Positions 1-8,152 of a stretch of DNA of 64,000 bases are shown piece after piece; the first letter of the stretch is position 1; the number at the start of each line of letters is the position of its first letter. Both the position numbers and the translations under genes were made by a program. Source of the DNA: SZAS-18 sp038322235 (GTDB lineage: Bacteria; Verrucomicrobiota; Verrucomicrobiia; Chthoniobacterales; SZAS-18). The stretch spans positions 96,657-160,656 of the forward strand of contig JBBQFQ010000006.1 of the NCBI GenBank assembly GCA_038322235.1, read 5' to 3'. The notes beneath the pieces were generated by a model. That model had not been told where the DNA came from, did no database searches, and saw only the letters and a program-made list of their open reading frames with translations.

Positions 1-2
1 AG

Positions 3-398
3 ATCAACGAAGGTCGCGATTTCCTGCAATGGACCGGGCGCGTCGATTGGATCGTCACCAATCCGCCCTGGAGTCAGATCCGCCATTTCCTTTGGCACGC
101 CATGAACCACGCCGACCACGTGGTCTTCCTGCTCACCATCAACCACATCTGGACCAAGGCCCGCGTCCGCGACATCGCCGAAGCCGGCTTCGGCATCCGC
201 GAAATCTGCCTCGTAGACATGCCCTCCTCCTTCCCTCAGTCTGGCTTCCAGCTCGGCGCCGTCCACGTCCAGCGGGGCTGGAAGGGCGAGATCAAGCTCG
301 GCGATTTAACGACCCAATCGCGGCCCCAGCGTGCGCGCAAAAATGGCCGAAAGCCGATTTTGCCACCCGCCGTTGCGGTCTCCGAAAGCGGAGCGTGA
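3..398 (+). CDS. DNA methyltransferase-like protein, 3' end only
   Basis: The reading frame is open from the window edge to a stop at 398, so the 5' part lies outside. The visible 131 residues contain DWIVTNPPW, the NPPY/F/W catalytic motif IV of class I SAM-dependent N6-adenine or related amino-methyltransferases. It is followed by hydrophobic strands (HVVFLLTINHIW) and a SFPQSGFQLGAVHVQRGW segment that look like the end of the Rossmann-type fold. The SAM-binding motif would be upstream and cannot be seen. Such short MTase ends with NPPW occur in phage and restriction-type enzymes, so this may be a mobile or prophage-derived gene; that is inference. No partner restriction gene is visible. 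Confidence 0.6.
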   Translation: MNEGRDFLQWTGRVDWIVTNPPWSQIRHFLWHAMNHADHVVFLLTINHIWTKARVRDIAEAGFGIREICLVDMPSSFPQSGFQLGAVHVQRGWKGEIKLGDLTTQSRPQRARKNGRKPILPPAVAVSESGA

Positions 399-501
399 GA
401 TGCGTGCGAGGCCCGGGGCAGAGAGGTGCGTCTCGCCGGTCGCGCGGTCGCAGCGGGATTTGATGCGCACAGGAGTAACTGAAGACCGCCGCCGGATTTA
501 G

Positions 502-1026
502 CTAAAGGCTCGCCCAAAGATACCATCTCTTCTCGATCCACCGATAGCCCGTTGTCTGTTGTGTTCGTTTTTCCCGGGAGTTATCGAGGGACAGACTCTT
601 ATTCGGGGGCTCGTGGTCCAGCCAGCAGACGCCGGCATGCCGGGTTTCCCCAGCGAAGCCGAAGGGCCAGGACCAAAGCACGATGCGGAGAGAACCGGCC
701 TCGCCTCGATCACGGGTCGCCCCAGTTCCACCGATCTGCTTGAGAAGCGCCATATATTCCTGAAAGCGCTCGGCGGGGAAGTTACCCTGGGGCGGAAGTT
801 GATAGTCGTGCGCATCGTGTGTCATGACTCCGCGAGCTGTAATTGTCGACACGTGGGCGTCCGCCCGAAGCAAGTCCCGCAACCGCTCAAAGGCGCGGCG
901 GTTCGCCTGAAAATTCCGGAGGAAGGTGTCTTCTTTGGGAGGAGACCGTGTCCACAGGGCGCACACGAACAAAGCCAGGGGAAGGCCAAGCAGGAGCAGG
1001 ATAGTGAGCGCGCAACTCCGCTTCAT
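502..1026 (-). CDS. Hypothetical membrane-anchored or secreted protein
   Basis: A 174-residue protein that I do not recognise. I chose the ATG at 1026 because it gives MKRSCALTILLLLGLPLALF, a good signal peptide or N-terminal anchor; an in-frame ATG at 1032 is also possible, and the frame runs open further upstream. The mature part is charged, with a helical stretch (FLRNFQANRRAFERLRDLL) and a Trp/Arg-rich C-terminus ending WYLWASL. A Cys follows the hydrophobic stretch, but FVC is not a canonical lipobox. Base composition looks somewhat less GC-rich than its neighbours, which together with the MTase fragment hints at an accessory region. Confidence 0.6.
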   Translation of the reverse strand: MKRSCALTILLLLGLPLALFVCALWTRSPPKEDTFLRNFQANRRAFERLRDLLRADAHVSTITARGVMTHDAHDYQLPPQGNFPAERFQEYMALLKQIGGTGATRDRGEAGSLRIVLWSWPFGFAGETRHAGVCWLDHEPPNKSLSLDNSREKRTQQTTGYRWIEKRWYLWASL

Positions 1027-1213
1027 TTGCATTGAGTCTGACAGAGTTGCCCGCCCCATTCGGGCGGGATCTGACCAGATCGGATCGAAGGCCCACATGG
1101 CGCGCGCTCAACACGAAACTGGAGGGAAAATCTCAGAACGAGCCGCACCGATGCCGGGTCGTTGCGCACGGACATCCATTCCGTCGCGCGAGTCGCCCGA
1201 AAACCGGCGCTCG

Positions 1214-2011
1214 TCAGATCGGGAAGAGCCATTTCAGCACTTTGCCGATTCGGGCGGCCCAGGCGGATTCGGTGTGGTGGCCGCCGGGGATTTCGAGGTA
1301 GTGGAGGTCATCGCCGATGCGCCAGCCTTTGTCCGTCAGGCAATCGCGCAGGACGCGCACCCGGCCCCAGCCCGGTTCCTCGGTTCCCATGTCGAGCCAG
1401 ATCCGCAGCGGGGGCTTGCGCTTGAGCCTGTCGACGATCGCGTAGAGCGCGCCGTCGTCCCACCAGATCGAGGGCGAGAGCACGCCGAGGCGGCGGAACG
1501 ATTTCGGGTACCACAGTCCGAGGCTGATCGTGACGAGCCCTCCCATCGAGGAGCCGAGGAGTCCGGTGTTGTCGCCATCCGGCCGGGTGCGGTAGTGCGC
1601 GTCGATGAAGGGCTTCAGTTCGTTGAGCAGAAAATGGCCGTATTTGCGGGCCAGGCCGTTCGAGCGCGGGGCGCCTTCGCGCGATTCGAGGGCTCCGGCG
1701 GTGGGCGCGTACTCGTGAAGCCGGCCATCGCCGGAGTTCGCCACGGCCACGATGATCACCGGCGCCATTTCCCGCGCGTTGATGAGCTGCTCGGCCGCCT
1801 CGTCGACCCCCCATTCCACCCCGCCGTAAGACGTGGCGGCATCGAAGACGTTTTGCCCGTCGTGGAGGTACAGCACTGGATAGCGCGCACGGGAGCGGCG
1901 GTAGCCGGGCGGCAGATACACGAGGACATCGCGTCGGTTTCCCAGAATGGCCGAAGGGAAATGGGCGTGGCGGCGGATGTCGCCAGTCAGAGTGTTGGGC
2001 CGGTCGCTCAT
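1214..2011 (-). CDS. Alpha/beta-hydrolase esterase (esterase D / IroE-like family)
   Basis: A 265-residue putative esterase of the PF00756 type. The fold signature is clear: YPVLYLHDGQNVFD near residue 50 is the typical strand and oxyanion region. GLLGSSMGGL places the nucleophile at about Ser155, and the conserved His is in GGHHTESAW near residue 245. The ATG at 2011 (MSDRPNTLTGDIRRH) was chosen because upstream codons encode an Arg-rich, non-conserved extension. Relatives hydrolyse acyl esters, siderophore lactones or feruloyl esters; the substrate here cannot be told. No signal peptide is seen, so it is probably cytoplasmic. It is divergent from another esterase starting at 2122. Confidence 0.85.
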   Translation of the reverse strand: MSDRPNTLTGDIRRHAHFPSAILGNRRDVLVYLPPGYRRSRARYPVLYLHDGQNVFDAATSYGGVEWGVDEAAEQLINAREMAPVIIVAVANSGDGRLHEYAPTAGALESREGAPRSNGLARKYGHFLLNELKPFIDAHYRTRPDGDNTGLLGSSMGGLVTISLGLWYPKSFRRLGVLSPSIWWDDGALYAIVDRLKRKPPLRIWLDMGTEEPGWGRVRVLRDCLTDKGWRIGDDLHYLEIPGGHHTESAWAARIGKVLKWLFPI

Positions 2012-2121
2012 GCGGAGCAATGAGTGCGTGAGACGGGCCCGCCGTGCAAGCCTTGGCGGAAAGCGTTGGAACCGAAGCTTGCGCGGCGCGGAGGCCGTCC
2101 CCATGATCCGCGGGCAACTCT

Positions 2122-2832
2122 ATGAGGGAACATCATCTCCGCTGGTGGACGCCGTGGCTCAGCCGCGATTTCGACATGCTCGTCTTCGGCGAGGGCGGCG
2201 GCCTTCCGCTCGTGCTCTTCCCCACCTCGTACGGGCGCTACTACCAGAACAAGGATTTCGGCCTCGTGGAGTCGATCCGCTGGTTCGTCGACCAGGGGAA
2301 GGTGACGGTCTTCTGTCCGGACGGCATCGACGGCGAAAGCTGGTACAACAAGGGCATCCATCCCGCCGATCGGATCCGCACGCACGAAGCCTATGAGCGC
2401 GTGATCCTGAATGACGTCTTTGATTTCGCGCGTCGGGCCTGCTCCGCGCCGCGGGTCGCGGTGGGCGGTGCCAGCTTCGGGGCCTTCCACGCGGCGAATG
2501 TGGCGTTCCGGCATCCCGCCGCGGTGAGCCATCTCTTCAGCCTCGGGGGCGCGTTCGACGTCCGCCAATTTCTCGACGGCTGGTACGGCGACCTCGCCTA
2601 CTTCAACAATCCGCCCGACTTCCTGCAAGGCTGCAGCGATCCGTGGAAGTATAACCACATGGGCATCGTCCTCGGGACCGGGGAGTGGGACAGCTGCCGG
2701 GACGAAAACTTCCGCCTGAGCGAGATCCTCCAAGCGAAGGGCATCCAGCATTTCCTCGATGACCGCAAGTGGTGCGGCCACGACTGGAATTGGTGGTGCG
2801 AGATGCTGCCCTATTATCTGTCGATCGCTTAA
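2122..2832 (+). CDS. Esterase family alpha/beta hydrolase
   Basis: A 236-residue hydrolase of the putative-esterase superfamily. It has an N-terminal strand pair (MLVFGEGGGLPLVLFPTSYG), a nucleophile elbow GGASFGAFHA with Ser at about residue 118, and a likely catalytic His in CGHDWNWW near residue 220. This group often appears next to polysaccharide-acting or siderophore genes, but nothing here fixes the substrate. No signal peptide. It is transcribed away from the esterase at 1214-2011 and runs convergently into the glycosyltransferase that stops at 2836, with only 3 bases between them. Confidence 0.8.
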   Translation: MREHHLRWWTPWLSRDFDMLVFGEGGGLPLVLFPTSYGRYYQNKDFGLVESIRWFVDQGKVTVFCPDGIDGESWYNKGIHPADRIRTHEAYERVILNDVFDFARRACSAPRVAVGGASFGAFHAANVAFRHPAAVSHLFSLGGAFDVRQFLDGWYGDLAYFNNPPDFLQGCSDPWKYNHMGIVLGTGEWDSCRDENFRLSEILQAKGIQHFLDDRKWCGHDWNWWCEMLPYYLSIA

Positions 2833-2835
2833 GGG

Positions 2836-3858
2836 TTATCCAAGGAGTTCCCCGCAGGCGCGCTGCACGTCGGCGAGCGGGACATCCTTCGTGCGGCGCT
2901 GCTCGGCGAGTTGAATGCGGCGGGGGATATCCGGCTCATCCGGCACCGGCAGCGCGCAGACCCGGTGCGGGCACTGCCAGGGGTGCCATTGCCATTCGAG
3001 CGAGGGGCCGAAAATGCCGAGCACCGGAATCCCGCAAGCGGCAGCGAGATGCATGGCGGCGGTGTCGACGCCGGCGAAGAGCCGCGCGCCGGAGAGGAGA
3101 CCGGCCAGTTCCGCCCAGGAGAGTTGGCCGCCGGTGCAGACCGCGGCGGACCCGATGCCGTCGGCGATCCGCCGGGCGGTTTCGATTTCATCTGCGGCGG
3201 GTCCGCTGCTCACCGCGAGCCGCAGCCCGCGCTGGGTGAGATCGCGGCCGACCGAGATCCAATGCTCAGCCACCCATTCCTTTTCCGGCCAGCGGGTTGC
3301 CGGATGCAGGACGGCATACGGTTCACCCGCGAAGAGCGTCGCCGGCATGCGGCGCTCCGGCGCAAAGACGAGCGGCCCCGGCTGGCGGGCCGCGAGCGCT
3401 GGAATCGCCGCCGCGGTGGTGTGCCAGTCTTTCAGGACGCGGTGCGCCGTCCACCAGTTGAAATTGGGGAGATGGTCGAAGGCGAGCCGCCAGGCCGCGG
3501 AGAGGTGCGGATTCCAGCCGATCGTGGTGCGTTCATGGGCGCCGCTGGCGAGCGCGAGAAAGCGGCCACGATCATGATCGCCGAGCTCGATGACGTGGTC
3601 GAAGCGCTGGGCCCGGAGCTCTCGAATGAGCGAGACCGTCCGCCCGAGCTGCCCGCGCCCGCGTTTCTCGACCTCCGGCTCCGGCCCGGTCAGGACGCGG
3701 TCCACGTGGGGACAACCTTCGAGAATCGACTCTGTGCCGCGGCGGCAGACGACCCAAATGACGGCGTCCGGATATGCCGCCTTGATCCCGGCGAGCGTCG
3801 GCGTCAGCAGAAGCAGGTCGCCGATGTGCTTCAGCTTGATGAAGAGCAGGCGCATCAT
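2836..3858 (-). CDS. Glycosyltransferase family 9 (LPS heptosyltransferase-like)
   Basis: A 340-residue GT-B glycosyltransferase of the ADP-heptose:LPS heptosyltransferase family (WaaC/WaaF/WaaQ type). The N-terminus MRLLFIKLKHIGDLLLLTPTL is the family's acceptor-domain signature. The C-terminal nucleotide-sugar site shows LFAGVDTAAMHLAAACGIPV with the conserved Asp and HLAAA, followed by LGIFGP. The central YAVLHPATRWPEKEW matches the hinge strand. It should add a heptose or similar sugar to core oligosaccharide at the cytoplasmic face of the inner membrane. It ends a co-directional series and follows a small secreted protein by 87 bp. The exact acceptor cannot be assigned. Confidence 0.88.
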   Translation of the reverse strand: MMRLLFIKLKHIGDLLLLTPTLAGIKAAYPDAVIWVVCRRGTESILEGCPHVDRVLTGPEPEVEKRGRGQLGRTVSLIRELRAQRFDHVIELGDHDRGRFLALASGAHERTTIGWNPHLSAAWRLAFDHLPNFNWWTAHRVLKDWHTTAAAIPALAARQPGPLVFAPERRMPATLFAGEPYAVLHPATRWPEKEWVAEHWISVGRDLTQRGLRLAVSSGPAADEIETARRIADGIGSAAVCTGGQLSWAELAGLLSGARLFAGVDTAAMHLAAACGIPVLGIFGPSLEWQWHPWQCPHRVCALPVPDEPDIPRRIQLAEQRRTKDVPLADVQRACGELLG

Positions 3859-3945
3859 GGGAGGGCGCCCACGCTCATTCCGCGACCGTGCGGCGAAGCG
3901 AAATCCAAATCAGCGCTCGAGGCGTCCTGCCCCCTTGCGCCGCAA

Positions 3946-4278
3946 TCAAAACTCGTACGCGAACAGCTTCAGCGTCTTCGGACGCTCCTCTTCTCCCGAG
4001 GTTTGCGTTCCCTGGCTGGAAGTCGTGCCCGTCATTTTTTCGCCCGTCCCATAACGCGGCGGCGCCCACGGGTTGATGAGTTGCAGCGGGTTATCCGCCC
4101 GGATGGTGCGCGAAATGACTCCACCGGTCCGGCTGTCTCCATCGATCGTCGGTTCGCCCTTCGGGGTGACCGGGAGCCGGGATTGCAGCTTGCCCCTTAC
4201 GCGATTGGTTTCCTGCGCGGCGAGTGGCAGCGCAAAAGCAATGGCAGCGAGGGCAAGGAGGACGCGCGTGGTCTTCAT
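3946..4278 (-). CDS. Small secreted protein of unknown function
   Basis: A 110-residue protein with a clean signal peptide (MKTTRVLLALAAIAFALPLAAQ), cleaved probably after LAAQ. The ATG at 4278 was preferred over an upstream in-frame ATG at 4314 because the signal peptide begins there. The mature part is polar and rich in Thr, Gly and Arg (TNRVRGKLQSRLPVTPKG, then INPWAPPRYGTG) and has no motif I recognise. It lies 32 bp after folP and 87 bp before the glycosyltransferase on the same strand. Probably periplasmic or extracellular. Confidence 0.65.
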   Translation of the reverse strand: MKTTRVLLALAAIAFALPLAAQETNRVRGKLQSRLPVTPKGEPTIDGDSRTGGVISRTIRADNPLQLINPWAPPRYGTGEKMTGTTSSQGTQTSGEEERPKTLKLFAYEF

Positions 4279-4310
4279 GAGAACAAGGTAATGGTGATCT
4301 CCCGGCGGGA

Positions 4311-5222
4311 TCAAGCGTGATTCGCGGGGGCGGCGCGAAACACCTCCCGCAGGATCGCGACGGCGCGACGGGCGGCTTCCACGTGATGCACGCGGAAGAT
4401 CGTCGCTCCATCGCGCATTCCAGAGGCGAGGCAGGCGATCGTCCCGGCGTCGCGTCGGACCGGTTCAGCGAGGCCGAGCACGTCTCCAATCACCGTCTTG
4501 CGCGAGACGGGAAGAAGGATCGGCCGACCCAGGCGGGTGAGTCGAGGCAACTCGCGGAAAATCGCGAGGTTGTCATCGCGTTGCTTCGCAAAATCGATCC
4601 CCGGATCGAGCACGAGCGCGTCCGGCCCGACCCCGGCGGCGAGAGCGAGGGCGATTTTTTCCGCGAAGAACGCTTCGAGCGTTCCCATGACGTCCGGATA
4701 GAGAACGTGCGTGTGCGGGATCTTGGGCGCGCCCACGCTGTGCATGATGAGCAGGGCCGCGCGATGCCGAGCGACGATCCGCGCGTTTTCAGCAGTGGGT
4801 AGTCCGCTCATGTCGTTTAGCAACTCGCCGCCGGCCGCGAGCGTGGCCTCCGCCACGGCTGGCCGCCAGGTGTTGATCGAAAGGATCGGCTGCGCGAGCG
4901 CGGCCTCCTCGCGAATGGGCGCCGCGCCGGGGACCCCGAAATGCGCCCGGAACCTCTCCAGAAACGGGAGGACGCGGTCGATCTCCTCCGCTTCGCTGAT
5001 CGCCGGCCGGTTCGTCCGCGCACTCTCGCCGCCGACATCGATGATGTCCGCACCCGCTTCGTGGAGCGCGCGCGCCTGCGCCCACGCGGCCTCCGGATCC
5101 AGCGTGCCATCGCCGGAAAAAGAGTCGGCGTTGATGTTCACGATCCCCATGATCAGCGGACGCGCCGCGGTCAGGTCGAGCGTGCGCCCGGGGAGGGCGA
5201 GGAGCAGGCGCGCGGCGCTCAT
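4311..5222 (-). CDS. folP: Dihydropteroate synthase
   Basis: A 303-residue TIM-barrel enzyme that condenses pABA with hydroxymethyl-dihydropterin diphosphate in folate synthesis. Diagnostic segments are PLIMGIVNINADSFSGDG (the family's NVTPDSFSDGG loop, here with NINA), GADIIDVGGESAR, ILSINTW, LVLDPGIDFAKQRDDNL and PILLPVSRKTVIG. The N-terminal RLLLALPGRTLDLTAARP is a common leader in this family. The start overlaps the stop of the upstream PHP phosphatase by 4 bp (ATGA type), so the two are translationally coupled. The altered loop residues could affect sulfonamide sensitivity, but that is speculation. Confidence 0.93.
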   Translation of the reverse strand: MSAARLLLALPGRTLDLTAARPLIMGIVNINADSFSGDGTLDPEAAWAQARALHEAGADIIDVGGESARTNRPAISEAEEIDRVLPFLERFRAHFGVPGAAPIREEAALAQPILSINTWRPAVAEATLAAGGELLNDMSGLPTAENARIVARHRAALLIMHSVGAPKIPHTHVLYPDVMGTLEAFFAEKIALALAAGVGPDALVLDPGIDFAKQRDDNLAIFRELPRLTRLGRPILLPVSRKTVIGDVLGLAEPVRRDAGTIACLASGMRDGATIFRVHHVEAARRAVAILREVFRAAPANHA

Positions 5223-6028
5223 CCGTCGAACGCCACCCGACGCTTCCGGCGTTTCTCGAAGCGCAAGGTGTGGGTGAATCCCGCGGTCCGCGCGGCCGCG
5301 ATGGCCCGGTCAAAATCGGCCCCCACTTCGGCGGGCGCATGGGCGTCCGAGTTGATCAGCAATTCGATCCCGGCCTCGCGGGCGAGCGAAAGGAAGGGCG
5401 CGCTCGGATACAACTCGCCCGCGGGCTTCCGCAATCCGGCCGTGTTGATCTCGATCGCGACGCCGCTTCGGGCCGCGGCGGCGAGAGCCGGCTCGTAAAA
5501 GCGTCGCAGGTCGCCCGAAGGACGATGGCCGAATTTCTTCACGAGATCCGGATGCGCGAGGAAGTCGAAGAGCCCGCTCGCGGCCATGCGGGTGAATTCG
5601 CGCCAGTACAACTCCCAGATTTCCTCGACCGCGTGCCGCGAGGCCGTAAAGCGGGAGAGGTGCTTTGGGTTGTCCACGTCCCAGCCGGGCGCGAGGTAAT
5701 GCACGCTCCCGATGAGGTAATCCCACGGGGCCAGCGTCGCGAGTTCCTCGATCCAGGCTTCGCGACCCGCGATGAAATCGCATTCGAGACCGAGCCGGAC
5801 GGGAATAGGCGACGCGGCGTGCGCGGCCTCGACCATTTCGAAATATCGGGGCAGATCGGCGCGCCGCATGCGCCAGTCGTCGAAGGGCTCTGGCCCATCC
5901 ATCGGGCAATGATCGGAGATGCCGATCTCGTCGAGTCCCCGCGCCAGCGCCGCGGCAGCGTACTCGATGGGCAAGCCTTCGGCGTGAAGGCAGAGCGGCG
6001 TATGCGTATGGTAGTCGGCGGCTCGCAC
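5219..6028 (-). CDS. PHP-domain histidinol-phosphatase
   Basis: A 269-residue polymerase and histidinol phosphatase (PHP) family phosphoesterase. Metal ligands are visible in order: DYHTHTPLC at the N-terminus, GISDHCP, LECDFI, IGSVHYL, FDFLAHPDLVKKFG and LINSDAHAPAEVG. Overall order and length fit HisK/HisJ-type L-histidinol-phosphatase, which removes phosphate in the eighth step of histidine synthesis. Since hisI lies at 36.9 kb and not here, the genome's his genes appear scattered. It starts 42 bp after the PfkB kinase and overlaps folP by 4 bp. Substrate is inferred from the family. Confidence 0.85.
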   Translation of the reverse strand: MRAADYHTHTPLCLHAEGLPIEYAAAALARGLDEIGISDHCPMDGPEPFDDWRMRRADLPRYFEMVEAAHAASPIPVRLGLECDFIAGREAWIEELATLAPWDYLIGSVHYLAPGWDVDNPKHLSRFTASRHAVEEIWELYWREFTRMAASGLFDFLAHPDLVKKFGHRPSGDLRRFYEPALAAAARSGVAIEINTAGLRKPAGELYPSAPFLSLAREAGIELLINSDAHAPAEVGADFDRAIAAARTAGFTHTLRFEKRRKRRVAFDG

Positions 6029-6070
6029 GGGCTCCCCTTCTCGGTTCCTTGGGAACCGCCTCTCTCGGAA

Positions 6071-6985
6071 TCAGAACTGCGAAATGCGCTGGAACTCGGC
6101 GTAACGAGCTTCGATCTCGGCCGGGCGGAGTTTCCGGAGGCGCTCAAGGGAGAAGGCCTCGACGTTGAAGCTCGCGAGCACGCTGCCGTAAACGACCGCC
6201 TGGCGCAGTTCGGCAAAGGTCACCGCCGGTTGCTCGCTCCGCGCGAGGTGGCCGGCCAGACCGCCGGCGAAGCAGTCGCCCGCGCCGGTGGGGTCGACGA
6301 GATTCGCCACCGGGTAGGACGGACAGGAGAAGAACTCGTCCTCGGCGGCGTTGCCAAAGAGCATCGCGCCGTGTTCACCCTTCTTGATGCAGACGTAGCG
6401 CGGACCCATTTTCCGGATCATCGCCGCCGCGGCAATGAGGTTTGAGGTGTCCGTGAGCAGGCGCGCCTCGGAATCGTTCAAGACGATCAGATCGATGCGC
6501 GGCAGAAGCTTTTCGAGGTCTTCGCGGGCGATCGTGATCCAGAGATCCATCGTATCCGCCACGACGAAACGCGGCTTCGCGATCTGATCGAGCACGCGGG
6601 CCTGGAGCGACGGCGCGATGTTTCCGAGCATCACGTAAGACGTCTCGGCGTAGCCCGCCGGCAGGGTGGGATTGAAATGCTCGAAGACATTCAGCGCGAC
6701 GGAAAGCGTCTGCCGCTGGTTCATGTCGGCCGCGTACTCGCCGGACCAGCGAAAGGTGTGGCCAGGAATGTGCTGGAGCCCGGTGAGATCGATCTTCCGC
6801 GAGCGGAAGTATTCGACGTGCGCGTTGGGAAAGTCATCGCCCACGACAGCGACGAGCTGTGGTTGGGAAAAGAAGCTGGCGGCGACCGCGGCGTAGGAGG
6901 CGGAACCCCCGAGCAAGTCGTGATGCTCCGCGGTGGCGGTCTTGACGGTGTCCAGCGCGACGGAGCCGGCGATAAGTACAGGCAT
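6071..6985 (-). CDS. PfkB-family carbohydrate or nucleoside kinase
   Basis: A 304-residue ribokinase-like kinase. The start at 6985 gives MPVLIAGSVALD, the canonical first strand. GGSASYAAVAASFF is the PfkB signature 1 region and DPTGAGDCFAGGLAGHL is signature 2 with the catalytic Asp. The lid carries KIDLTGL and TFRWSGEY, a GEY-type element seen in relatives of adenosine or sugar kinases whose substrate is uncertain. It lies between thiE (76 bp upstream) and the PHP phosphatase (42 bp downstream) on the same strand. The phosphate acceptor cannot be named. Confidence 0.85.
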   Translation of the reverse strand: MPVLIAGSVALDTVKTATAEHHDLLGGSASYAAVAASFFSQPQLVAVVGDDFPNAHVEYFRSRKIDLTGLQHIPGHTFRWSGEYAADMNQRQTLSVALNVFEHFNPTLPAGYAETSYVMLGNIAPSLQARVLDQIAKPRFVVADTMDLWITIAREDLEKLLPRIDLIVLNDSEARLLTDTSNLIAAAAMIRKMGPRYVCIKKGEHGAMLFGNAAEDEFFSCPSYPVANLVDPTGAGDCFAGGLAGHLARSEQPAVTFAELRQAVVYGSVLASFNVEAFSLERLRKLRPAEIEARYAEFQRISQF

Positions 6986-7061
6986 GATGTGGGTTAAGGC
7001 GGCCAGTACTGACGCCAGAATCCGGCGCTTGTCGAACGCCCGCGAGGGAAATCGGGCGCCC

Positions 7062-7688
7062 CTACAAGTGCTCGCGGCACGCGCGGCAATAGGCCTCGAC
7101 ATCCGGGGCCGTGAGAATGCCGGAGACGATCACCACCCGCTTCGCTCCGGCGGCGAGCACGGTGGGAAGGTTTTCGAGCTTGATGCCGCCGATGCAGAAG
7201 ATGGGCCGGTCTGGCACCTCACGATGGACGACGGCGATGTCCGCGAGCCCGATCGCGGCGTAGTCGGGTTTCGTCGGCGTGGCGAAAAGCGGGCCGAAGC
7301 CGAGATAGTCCGCGCCTTCATCCTGCGCGGCGCGGGCCTGCGGGAGGCTGTGGGTGGATCGTCCGATGAGGGCACCCGGTCCCGCCTTCTCCCGGGCCGC
7401 GAGGAGCGGGCCATCGTCCTGGCCGATGTGGGCGCCCGCTGCGCCGCAGCGTTCCACGAGCCAGGGATGGTCGTTGATGATGAGCGGCGCGCCCGAGTCC
7501 CGGCAGAGCGGGCCGATCGCGTGCGCCAGCGCGGTGATCGCGGGGGCGAGGAGTTTCTTCGCGCGGAGTTGCACGATGTCCACGCCACCCGCGAGCATCC
7601 GCCGCGCGATGAGCGGGACGGAGGCGGCGTCGACGTATCCGAGATCGAGAATGCCGTAGAGCTTGCAGTCAGAAAGAGGCTTCAGCAT
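7062..7688 (-). CDS. thiE: Thiamine-phosphate synthase
   Basis: A 208-residue TIM-barrel enzyme joining HMP-PP and THZ-P to make thiamine phosphate. Family motifs are DIVQLRAKKL, PLIINDHPWLVERCGAAGAHIGQDD, GALIGRSTHSL, ADYLGFGPLFATPTK, PIFCIGGI and VVIVSGIL. I chose the start at 7688 (MLKPLSDCKLYGILD); an ATG four codons upstream at 7700 is possible. It lies 54 bp downstream of a VOC gene. I looked for a TPP riboswitch in the short upstream gap and found no thi-box-like sequence. Confidence 0.93.
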   Translation of the reverse strand: MLKPLSDCKLYGILDLGYVDAASVPLIARRMLAGGVDIVQLRAKKLLAPAITALAHAIGPLCRDSGAPLIINDHPWLVERCGAAGAHIGQDDGPLLAAREKAGPGALIGRSTHSLPQARAAQDEGADYLGFGPLFATPTKPDYAAIGLADIAVVHREVPDRPIFCIGGIKLENLPTVLAAGAKRVVIVSGILTAPDVEAYCRACREHL

Positions 7689-7742
7689 GGGCGCCCCCAT
7701 GCCTCGCTTGGGTGCGGTCGATCGGCAAGCGCCGTCAGATCG

Positions 7743-8144
7743 TCACGCCGTCGGCGCAGGGACGTGGCGGCAGGAAATCTCCCAGCGATTCCCATCGGCG
7801 TCTTCGAAGTAGGCGGCGTAGTAATGATCGCCGTAGTCCAGGCAATGCTCCGGCGCCTCGAAGTTCCGCGCTCCGGCCGCCCGAGCGAGTTCGGCGATCC
7901 GGTTCACCGCTTCGATCGATGGCTGGTAGATCGCGACGCGGTTCAGCCCGCCGCGATGCCCGGGCTCCTCGACCATCCAGATGAAGGGCATCCGTCCGGC
8001 TTCCCCCTCGCGACGATACGTTTTCCAATCCGCTCCGCCTCCGCCGGCGGTGAGCCCGAGCGCGGGAAGCCACGCGTCGTAAAAGGCTCGCGCTCCCGCC
8101 AGGGAGGAAACCCGTAGATCGATGTGGTCAAAGAGGGGATCCAT
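7743..8144 (-). CDS. VOC (glyoxalase/bleomycin-resistance) family protein
   Basis: A 133-residue vicinal-oxygen-chelate fold protein: FDHIDLRVSSLAGARAFYDAWLPALGL at the N-terminus, and HYYAAYFEDADGNRWEIS with the usual metal-ligand Glu near the C-terminus. The N-terminal His in DHIDLRV is the other likely ligand. Such single-repeat proteins act as dimers in glyoxalase-like, dioxygenase or resistance roles. It begins 8 bp after accC and precedes thiE, so it is probably co-transcribed. The function is not determinable from sequence. Confidence 0.8.
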   Translation of the reverse strand: MDPLFDHIDLRVSSLAGARAFYDAWLPALGLTAGGGGADWKTYRREGEAGRMPFIWMVEEPGHRGGLNRVAIYQPSIEAVNRIAELARAAGARNFEAPEHCLDYGDHYYAAYFEDADGNRWEISCRHVPAPTA

Positions 8145-8152
8145 CCGCGGCG

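Noticed and set aside
2911..4320. A 469-codon plus-strand open frame opposite the glycosyltransferase and small secreted protein
   Set aside because: It is the antisense of well-supported genes and has Arg/Gly/Asp-rich composition typical of shadow frames in high-GC DNA.
7689..7742. Possible TPP riboswitch before thiE
   Set aside because: The gap is only 54 bp and has no thi-box-like conserved sequence.
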